Part shown: in pieces, positions 45,776 to 56,500 of the stretch | Numbering within the stretch: position 1 is the first letter of the stretch | How the letters are laid out: each line of letters opens with the position of its first letter | Origin: Siphonodentalium dalli | Taxonomy: Eukaryota; Mollusca; Scaphopoda; Gadilida; Siphonodentaliidae | Length of the DNA stretch: 64,000 bases | Direction of reading: 5' to 3' | NCBI GenBank assembly: GCA_032622095.1 | Contig: CP136063.1 | Location: 94,527,980 to 94,591,979 of the forward strand | The notes under the pieces: generated by a model | The model's database searches: none | Told to the model about the DNA's origin: nothing | The model's input: only the letters and a program-made list of their open reading frames with translations | Program-made: the position numbers and the translations under genes

Positions 45776-46210
45776 TCTGGCACGATATTTTGAGGCCTGC
45801 TGGGGAAGCCAATGGATCCATGAAAGGGTTTGTCACAGCACACTTTTTCTGGACAGAAGAAATACATGGAAGACGATTGTTGTATTATAAGTTTTCATTC
45901 ATGATAATATTTACAATAGTGTATGATTACGATGCAGATTCATGATGAAATGTAGAGTAACCATATTCAGTAGTGACAAAATATTGAACTGTGCTCAAGT
46001 GTTACAAATTTTTAATTAATCTAAGTTGAACTCACTTCCTGGATAGCTTGAATGATATTTTTTATTCAAAAAGAAATGGTTATCCAAGTTTTCCAGTTCG
46101 GATTATGGATACCATTTTCTTTACATTCAGATGTAAGTTAAGCCAATGGTCATTGCATGAAATTCAACCCTTGAAATTCTCAGCTATTATAGCCTGTGAT
46201 GAAAGGCTCA

Positions 46211-46617
46211 ATGCTAAATAAAAAGACTCCATAACCACAGCAGAATTATGGGTTACTTTTCAGGATTAAGTCGGAAATATGGCTTGTAGCCATTCATCGG
46301 AAAGCTTTCACTGAGCCATATTTCCGACTAAATCCTGAAAAGTTACCCATAATTCTGCTGAGATTAAGGAGTCGATTATTTAGGGCATTACTGTACCTTC
46401 TGTATGTCAAAAAAATGTCACAGTGAATAACCAATATGCTAGAAAGTGTCATCATTCTTCAACACAACTTAGCTCATTCCTGTATATTACAAAACAGTCA
46501 TTGACAAATTCAATTGTCAGTGAGAGCTTTCGGATGAAGCCATATTTCCGACTTAATCCTGAAAAGTAACCCATAATTCTGCTGTGATTATGGAGTCGAT
46601 TATTTAGGGCATTACTG
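46211..46617. repeat. Two family A MITE copies inside a tandem duplication
   Basis: A copy at 46211-46393 and a half copy at 46519-46617 are each followed by the same unique sequence (TACCTTCTGTATGTCAAA ... TTAGCTCATTCCTGTATATT ... GTCATTGACAAATTCAATTG). The MITE and its flank were therefore duplicated together (~225 bp) rather than inserted twice. Confidence 0.8.
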
Positions 46618-46965
46618 TACCTTCTGTATGTCAAATAAAAGTGTCACGATTCTTCAAATCAACTTAGCTCATTCCTGTATATTACAAAACAGTCATTGAC
46701 AAATTCAATTGCCATAAGTATAATATTCCTAACATTCAATCTTGTTAAAACTAGACCATGTTTCATTTCAATCAACTTACGCTCAAGGGATTCCCGTGGA
46801 ATTAATTATTTCAAAAGGGAGGAATTGTGCCAATGAAATTACCACTTGAAAGTTCTTTACTTCTCAAAGAGAACAGATAATTACTACTTCTTCATCATAC
46901 AGTCAGACCGTAATATGGTTGCTTGTAAAAGCCTGACTATCACAAAGATAGCAAGCCAAGTTTAA

Positions 46966-47350
46966 CCCTTTCTATACTAAATACTCATTGATTAGTAGTT
47001 ATCCCTTAGGAAATGTTCAGATAATAAGTTCAACAAATTATTATCTGAACATTTCACTCCAATAAATAGGACTCCTTCTGCACTTTTATTATCTGTTGTC
47101 TGCTTCTATTTCCTGAACACTCCTACAGATGAATAATAGACCATACCAATATTCTTTAATAACTAAAGGGGATAATCCATTTTGTATAGAAAGGGCAGAC
47201 AACATGCAGAAAAACAGAAAATACAAGAGCAGAATGATTCATAATCATTGGTGGGAAATGTTAAAATAATAAGTTCAACAAACAACCTATCGTTTGTTGA
47301 ACTTATTATCTGAAGGGAACTACTCGTCAATGATTTAGTACAGAAAGTTG
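46966..47350. mobile_element. Family C MITE plus a second inverted fragment downstream of PRPF38A
   Basis: A near-complete copy (46966-47196) after TTAA is followed by a fragment at 47252-47350 with GTTCAACAAACAACCTATCG and its inverse. The latter ends 27 bp from the PRPF38A stop, so family C sequence probably forms part of the PRPF38A 3' UTR. Confidence 0.68.
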
Positions 47351-47377
47351 ATTTTTATGGTGATGTACAAAAAATGG

Positions 47378-47576
47378 CTATCGTAGAGGTGGCAAGCCAA
47401 GCTTTGATCTCAGTTCATTTGCCTCTTTTATTTCATGATCCTTCTTAGATAGTTTGCTATCATCGTGATCTCTATGGCTACGATCTTTGTCCCGTCTGTC
47501 ACGCTTATGCTCACGATCCCGGTGTCTATCCTCGTGTCTGTCTTTGTGATCTCTTTTACTTTTCTTGTGTTTCCGC
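47378..47576 (-). CDS. PRPF38A: PRPF38A last exon
   Basis: Acceptor CAATATTTTCCAG, stop TAG at 47380-47378. It is rich in Arg, Asp, His and Lys (RDRRDKDRSHRDHDD) and ends HEIKEANELRSKLGLPPLR. It lies 7 kb from the microexon because an LTR element and other repeats fill the intron. Confidence 0.88.
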
Positions 47577-50500
47577 CTGGAAAATATTGTTTAAATTTAG
47601 GCCACACAAATTTTATGATGAATGAGGAGATTCAATTAAGGCCTAAAAATAAATAGTGATATTTCCAGTTTCCAGGGACAAAGTAGGGCGGGCAGAAATA
47701 ATATTTTTGTTTAAACCTCCATATATGGAATATATCTATTCTGAATATATGCCCTCAGCAGCGCAATCGATGTAACCGGATACAATTACTGCAGGTACTG
47801 GATGGGCTATTGAAGCCTTGGTAGTACCTTGAATCCAAAATGGTTGCGATGTCAACTGGCCCATGTACACAAGGGTGCCACCATCTTAAAACACCAACTT
47901 CCAGTGTAAATAATGCATATTGGTGACTGATCAGCAAAGTTTTACTAAGATCAGAGAATGATAAATGCAATTTTGTTAAAAAAAAAATTTTTTTTTTTTT
48001 TTTTTTTTACGTGGTCAATGAAATTAGTAGGGGTGGAGGCCTGGACTAGGGGTGAGTAGTTAATGGATACATCACTATTTTACTGTTAGGCCTAATGCAT
48101 CACCATACTATATACAGCATGAACAAGGTCACTGCCTCATATTTCTCTGGTATCTTTATTGTGAAAGAAAAAGCAGCCCAATCTTTCACAGATCACATGC
48201 CAGCTGTTAATTTATATAGAATCATTTGCATAGCTTGAACCAGGCAAGATAATTTTTTGTCCTAATTGTGTGTTACTATGGTATTACTATGGATAGGCAC
48301 TTCCCGTGCAGACACAGACTGTTCCATTGTATAGTCTGCCTAAATAGCGTTGGCTGCTCATTATAGAAGATCTTAAATTCACACATAATTGACAAAAAGA
48401 TGTGGAAAAAACTGCTGGGAGAAAAAAGCAACTTAGGTTCCACGAAGCAGACAATCAACAGTAATGCCCTAAATAATCGATTCCTCAATCACAGCAGAAT
48501 TATGGGTAATTTTTCAGGATTTAGCCGGAAATATGGCTTGTTGCCATTCATCGGAAAGCTCTCAGTGAGAGCTTTCCGATGAATGGCAACAAGCCATATT
48601 TCCGACTAAATCCTGAAAAAATACATATAATTCCTCTGTGGTTAAGAAGTCAATTATTTAGGGCATTACTGTATGCCTTTTAAATCCTGAATTGAGCCGG
48701 CCATACCAAATAGCAATAGAAACTAAGAATAACACGCACCCATCTACCATAGTTTATTTATTTTCTCCTTGCTTATCAGAAGATTGGATTAAACCTCTCT
48801 GCTATACATTTCATAATGTTACATGTTTGACACAAAACTTCTAGACGGTTTTGTAGCAGCTTTGTATATACGCATGGGTTTCCATATAAACAGAGACCTG
48901 GAAAAGCTATCACGTGAACACTAGAACTATATAACAAACGCACATTTTTATATGTCCCATAGAAACACATATTAAACATCTATTATATAATGACTGAGGA
49001 CATTCTTTATATGGTGGCAGCGGAAACACAAGGACTATATATATAACCGTGCCTGACACTCGATTTCCATGGACAGTGCTATTATAGTGACAAACATTCA
49101 CGTTTTCTGTTAATTATCGGCACTGGCGATATAATTCACTGTACGCATCCCAGAGCTCTGTAACCCGATATGCCCTGCATGCAGCAGCAGTCTGCGACAT
49201 AGCTCCACGCTCAAATTTTCCACGATTATACGGAACGCCGATTCAACAACAATACTGCCTTGACAGCCGGAAATATACATTTTGTGACACTCTGCTTGTG
49301 CCGACGCTTAAGCCTCCATTATGTCCAAGATTCCGGAGTTGAATTGGTCATCTGAGAACATTGGCGAAGCCATACAGCTATTCAGACAAACAGTGGAGAT
49401 ATTCTGCGAGGATGAGGGTATCACTGAAGCCGGTAAAATAGCCCTCAAAATCATTCAAGGTCTTGGTGTAGAAGGACTACGGAGGCTAAATGCGTCCGGT
49501 CTTTCAGCGACCGACCAACGCAAATCAGCGAAGATATGGGATTATCTGGCTTCCCAGTTCCAGACCAACGTGAACTTCCGAGTTCACAGACTACATCTGA
49601 TGGCATACCGCCAACAAGTGGACAAATCCCTTGCGGACTTTGTGACTCGCGCACCAACACAGGCCGCACAGTGCGATTTCGATGCGGGTGAGCTGGATGA
49701 ACGCCTCATAGAGCTCATAATTGCGTCTACACCAATTGAACAATATCAGCGTGACCTCCTCGGCAAGGCGAAAGGTTACACACTACAGGATGCGATCGTC
49801 GAAGGACGACGATATGAAGCCATATTAGCTGGAAAATCGCAAATACAGCAGTTGTTGATGCCTAATCCACTATCTATTGACGAACTTCGTCGGAACCGGA
49901 ACAGCAGTCAACAAGATCGACCATGCAGAAATTGTGGGATTCAGCACGGAAAGGGTGACCGCTGTGCAGCTTCGGACGATACCTGTTTTTTTTGTGGGAA
50001 GAATGGACATTGGAGTAGGTTCTGCCGCAGCAATAGACGGGTAAAACCCAAAGACAAAATGCAATCATACGAAAATGACCAACATCAAGTCTACCGCAAG
50101 GACAAACGCTACAGACAACGCAGACAAATACACGAAGTGTCAACTGACGGTGCTCAAAGCCAGATTCCACCAGACGTCAATATCGACTTTAACCCTTTGT
50201 CATTTGATGTTATTCAAGTGTCATCCATGTGCCTTCATCGTTGTCGCGATGAAGCCTATGCCACTGTGAACATACAACTGGAGAATCGACCAGGAGTACA
50301 CAACCTGAAGTTGAAGGTCGACACCGGCGCCCAAGGGAACACACTTCCACTGCGCACATTCAAACAGATGTACCCCGAAATGGTCAAGGTTAACAAACCC
50401 CCTCCACATATTGCTAAGAACGCTCGCACTACCAAACTCACTGCATACAACGGAACACCAATCCCGTGCAGTGGGATTATTGAAATCCCATGCAAGTACA

Positions 50501-53500
50501 ATGGCTCAGACTGGTATCAAACCAAATTCTACCTTGTGGATGTGTCAGGTCCAGCGGTGATGGGACTACAGTCATGCGAGAAACTAAAGTTAGTAACACT
50601 ACATTGTGCCATTTCATCCAAGAACAATGCACTAACTCCAGCAACGCAAGGGGAACCACCCAATATTTTGTGCAACCAGCTGATGCCCCAGGCAATACAA
50701 GGGAAACCACTCAAAACTGCAGCTGATTTAATGCAAATGTACCCAGAACGATTCGACAGGATAGGATGCTTCCCAGGCAAAGCGAAATTAGTTGTCGACG
50801 AAAAAATCGAACCACACATTGATGCTCCCCGTAAAACGCCGATCAAGCTGAAGGATCAAATCATGGACGCTCTCAACTCGATGCAAGACAACGCAATCAT
50901 CAGAAAAGTTACGGAACCAACGGATTGGGTCTCGAGTTTGGCGTACTCTAAGAAGCGAGATGGATCCCTGCGTATATGCTTGGACCCTAGATATTTGAAT
51001 ACGGCATTGAAACGCCCGCATCACCGTATACCGACGCTAGAAGAGTTAACCCATCAATTTAGGGGAGCCCCAATTTTCTCGAAACTCGATGCCAAGTCTG
51101 GATACTGGTCGGTACAACTGGACAATGATAGTCAACTCCTGACCACATTCCAATCACCGTTTGGCCGATTTTGTTTCCAAAGACTCCCATTTGGACTAAA
51201 TGTATCCCAATGTATACTTTGACACAGGCATCACGCCCATTATACAAACAGATGCGAGTCTCCGTGAAATTGGATCCAAATTGATGCAGGACGAAAAAAC
51301 CGATCGCGTTTGCATCAAAGACGCTGACTGACGTCGAGCGGAGATACGCGTGTATCGAACATGAATTACTGGCAGTTGTGTTTTCAGTTCAACGATTCCA
51401 TACCTATGTATATGGGCGACATTTCAAAGTCCTCACGGGCCACACGCCACTAGTTATGATTGACAGAAGCCCCTGACCAGTGCACCACCGCGACTTCAGC
51501 GAATGCTTCTGCAGCTACAAGGTTATGACTTCTCCCTACATCACATCAGTGGAAAAGATATGACTGTTGCCGACACACTCTCTCGGTTACCTACTAGCGA
51601 ATCACGCACGATCGACCTTGACATTCGAGTGGACCATGTCCAATTCAGCAATGACCGAATCATAAATATTCGCGAAGAGACACAAAAGGATTCAATTCTG
51701 TCAGCTCTGAAAGAAATCGTTGTAACTGGGTGGCCGACGACCATAAAAGACGTCCCAACGTCACTTAGAGAATATTTCCCGATGCGTGACGAAACTAGCG
51801 GTAGAAAATGGCATTATTCTAAAAGGCTGTCGCATCATCGTTCCGAAGGCGACGCAACAGAATCTACTTGCACAGTTACACTACAGTCACTCAGGCATAG
51901 AGAAAACAAAACTTCGCGCAAAGGACGCCATTTATTGGATCGGAATAAACAAGGATATCGAGAATCTTGTCAAATCTTGCCCAATATGTCACTCACCAAC
52001 CTATGCAATGTAAAGAAACTCTACAACAACACGAGATTCCAACAAAACCCTGGGACATTGTCGGCACCGATCTATTCCAGTTCGATAAAAGTGAATATCT
52101 AATCGTTTCCGACTACTACAGTAAATTCCTGATAGTCCGAAAACTGCCAACACACTACACCAGTCAGATAGTCATCGCTGCATTGAAGCAAATCTTTGGC
52201 GAACATGGAATTCCTTCACGGGTGATCAGCAACAATGGTCCTCAGTACTCTTCTGCAAGTTTTCGTGAGTTCGCGAACGAATGGTGTTTTTATCATGTGA
52301 CATCTTCACCGAGATACCCCAAATCAAACGGTTTCATAGAGAGACAAATTTGCACGACGAAATCTGTGTTACTGAAGTCCAAGGATGCGGGTACAGATGC
52401 CGAGCTAGCACTATTATCTGTTCGCACTACACCGATCAGCCAAAACTTACCCAGTCCGGCTGAACTCTTGACAGGGAGGAAATACCGATCTGACATTCTT
52501 ACTAAGATATCAACTGCTCGAAATTCGGACGAGGTCAAAGAGGAGTTAGCTGTTAGACAGTCTAATCAGAAAACATATCACGACAAGAATGCCCACGACT
52601 TGCCTCCGTTAATACCCGGACAATCCGTGATGGTACGACTCACCCCAGACTCACACACATGGAGCCCAGCATTAGTGAAATCACGATGCAAAGAGCCGAG
52701 GTCATACATCATCATAACACCAAATGGAACTGAGTTGAGACGTAATAGGATACACGTTCGAGAGGTATGTGTTCCACCAACCGTAACACCACAACGTGAT
52801 GTATCATGGAGTGATCACCCACCAATCAATCCTCGAGCGCCTGTTGATGCCCTGGCACAAAACGCACCCCAAGTAACAGAGGACACTGGTGGTACCGGAT
52901 ACCGAACTAGCAGCTTTGTATATACGCATGGGTTTCCATATAAACAGAGACCTGGAAAAGCTATCACGTGAACACTAGAACTATATAACAAACGCACATT
53001 TTTATATGTCCCATAGAAACACATCTATTATATAATGACTGAGGACATTCTTTATAGGTTTGACCATGAAGAAGGCATGGTCACATGAGTCAGGTGGCTT
53101 TCGTTGGCAGTGGCAACACACTTTACAAGTTACATACACATGTGGCTGAACCTGGATATTCACTCCGTGTATGGACAGACATTTAAACCAATAAAGGGAA
53201 CAGTGAGTAGATTTCATTGTGATCAAGGACGGGACCCATGAGTGTGTTTCATTTAAATTGCGAAGGGGCACTGTGATGGTGGGTGGGTACAGAGGGTCAC
53301 TTTGAGTAGGTATCGTTGACACCCCAAGGGACCTGCGAGCAAGCCTGCAAATAGTGTGTCTGTCATTTGCAGAATGAGGTCCCCAGAGGGTGAATTTATG
53401 AGACACTATCCTGCATGGAGGGCTAGGGTCACTAAATTCACCCTCAGGGGACCTCATTCTGCTTAGGCTTCAATTGCTATGGGAGACCTAGGATAAGATT

Positions 53501-56500
53501 GACGTTGGTGATGTTCACCCATTAGTCACCTCGATTATCCATTTTATCTTCTGCAAATTAGGGGATATAGAAACTTCCCAGAAGGGAAAAAGTAACTAAT
53601 AAACAATGTTAAACTGAGACTATTGATACTTCCCAGAAGATGAGGCCTAAGCAGAATGAGGTCCCCAGAAGGTGAATTTGGAGATGCTAGCACAATGTGC
53701 AGGATAGCATGACTAAATTCAACCTCTGGGGATCACTCTGCAAATGATAGACACACTGTTTGCAGTCTTGCCTATGAGTGGATTGTAGACTACAACTTGT
53801 AGATAACGCATATTTCACTAAAAGGGTTCATACACCTCACCATGATAAAAACTCTATGACTTTTCAAAAAACTTTTCCAGTATTTTCATGATATTTCAAA
53901 GAACTTCCCCCTGAGAATTTTTTTTATATCTATTTGGAAATTTTAAAATAGATTTTAATATGAAAGAATACACTGAGTGGCGGCCATATTGGATTCATCC
54001 AGCTCCGTTCCGTGGTGTTAGTGCTACAGTTCGAAGTTCTTGAGTAGCATTTCCATATATGGAAGTCATGTGTATTCAAAAGCTATATGGAAATGCTACT
54101 CCAGAACTTTGACCTGTAGCACTAAAACCACGGAACAGGGGTGGATGGATCCAATACTTATTGTTCCACTTTCTCTTTTTATACTTCAACTTCTTGATTA
54201 AATTTGGCTTTATCAGGCATATAGTCTATGATCGGTGAGGGAAAATAGTCACAATACCAATATGGGATCAAATTTCTACCAGCAGACTTCTGTGATGCAT
54301 TGTTAGTGAGGGACGGAGTGCAGATCCCTGATCCATGAGTAGATTTTATTTGACACAACACACAAGAACTTATGAGTGGATTTCACTGACAATGCGGACT
54401 GATCAGTGAGTGAGTTCTGCTGACTTAAAATTTCTATTCAGGCTATGTACAATGAGTGTGTTTAATGGTAGATATTGTCAGACTATGTAAAGTGAGTGTG
54501 TTTTAGGCTATATACCCTCAAACTATGTACAGTGAGTGTGTTTTAGGGTATATACCCTCAGGCCATGTTGTTTATACTCACCTCTCATCATCATGTCTTC
54601 TTTCTAGAAAATGAGAAAAAGAACTGTTAAGTATTTTTGTGATGTATTGCACACATAAAAATCAGAATGAGCTCTGCTGATGGGCTAGTTTTAAACCTTT
54701 CTTTACTAATTGGATTCTTCGACTCAGTTATAAATGTATTTATTGGAATGTCTATTATTCATTTGGAGGGGTGAACAAGCACATCATTAGGGTGTGGCAA
54801 AATACGCCGGTTGTAATTTCAACAAAGGGCCATAACGAGTAATCCATATGGCAAATTTTAAAACAAACAGATAACTATAACTAAAGCTATCACCCGGAAG
54901 CCAAAATAATCGCCAAATTATAAGTCAACAAAGACCATAACTCCCATTAAAATAGGTGGACAGAACCCAAATTAGAACTTGACCCGTATTTTGACATGAG
55001 TAATCCATATACCAAATTTGAAAACAATAAGATAATCAAAACTAAACTTATCACCTGGAAACCAGAAGCCCCTAAAACTCTGACAAATATTGGCGGACCG
55101 AATCCAAATTTGAAACTTGACCTGTATTTTCATGTGGCTAACATACATACAAAATTTGAAAACGGTCAGACAACTAAAACAACTAAAGTTATAATCTGGA
55201 AAACCAAATTAATTGGAAAATTCTCAGTCGACAAGGACCATAACTCCGGCAAAATTTGCGGGCAGAAATGGGCAGAACCCAAATCGAACTTGACCTGTAT
55301 TTTTGGCTAGTAAACTCACATACCAAATTTTATTCCATTCAGTTACGATTTACTAAAGTTATCTATATTTTGTGCTAGTAAACCCACATACCAAATTTTA
55401 TTCCATTCAGACTTGCTAAAGTTATCATACGGAAACAAAAAAAAGCAAATGGACAGACAGACGGACAGACGGATGAACAATAACATAATATGTTCCATTT
55501 ATTCAAAACGTGTGCAGAAGGATTAATAACAATAACATCAATGCATACACTCTAGGTAGTGTTGTAATGGTCATAAAAAGCCATCAATAGTTACCTCATA
55601 TACCTCCATGGACAACAAAGTCATTAAAATATAATAATAATCAATGCATTTATGTAATGCATTCCACAGTAAATTAGTTTCAATGCACTTTAAATGATTA
55701 TTACCCTGTTTATAGAGCATGCAGTAATGCCCTAAATAATCGCTCCTTAACCACAGCAGAATTATGGATAACCTTTCAGGATTTAGTCGGAAATATGGCT
55801 TGTTGCCATTCATCGGAAAAGTTGATTCAACTATGAAAAGTTACCCATAATTCTGCTGTGGTTAAGGAGTCGATTATTTAGGGCATTACTGTAGACTACC
55901 CATCCTCGTTTAGAAGCAATCACAGCAGCTAATGACTACACCAGGATTGGCATACTAACAATATGAATTGTCTTAATGGGCAAGACCCACGTGACAACTG
56001 TGGTATGAGACCATTTGCAGAAGGCAACCAATGCAGCATTTGACGTTCAATGACAGAGAGCCATTCTATCAACCTATTCATTGATGGGAAAGGTTTAGAT
56101 AATAAGTTCAACAAGTGGCCTATGGTTATTATCAGAACATTTCCTAAGGGAACTACTCGTCAAGAAAGGGTTAATATTACCGTAGTGGTTGCTATGTGGT
56201 TGTTCTCATAGTTGAACCAATATTTCAAACCATGTTACCACCAAGAGTTAATGTTCAGACAAAAATCATTACTATTTCGTTTTCAACACATGCTATATTA
56301 TCTTAATTGCATTCAACATGAAATATCTCTAGAGATTGCCATACTACGTACCTTTTGACCTTGATCGATGCCTTCGTTCTCTTGATCGTGATCTTTTTCG
56401 ACCTGGACTCCTCTTCTCTCTGAAGAAAAAAACAGAATTGTAAGGACTAATGTTTTGAACGTTCAAGTTAGCCACAAAGAGTAAAACACTCAAAAAGATT

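Larger units (their letters stand above)
48854..53056 (+). mobile_element. Degenerate Ty3/gypsy-type LTR retrotransposon
   Basis: Order: LTR copy (48854-49011), primer-binding site, gag-protease-RT reading frame, then broken RNase H and integrase, then second LTR copy (52908-53056). It sits in the last intron of PRPF38A, with its coding strand opposite to that gene. Gene order PR-RT-RH-IN is the Ty3/gypsy order. It is inactive: RT is cut before its catalytic YxDD box, several frames are broken, and integrase carries a changed catalytic residue. The polypurine tract and the start of the 3' LTR seem deleted, because the integrase-side frame runs straight into LTR sequence. Confidence 0.93.

Noticed and set aside
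47985-48009. Poly(T) run as the tail of a processed retrocopy
   Set aside because: No retrocopy body, target duplication or poly(A) signal was seen beside it.
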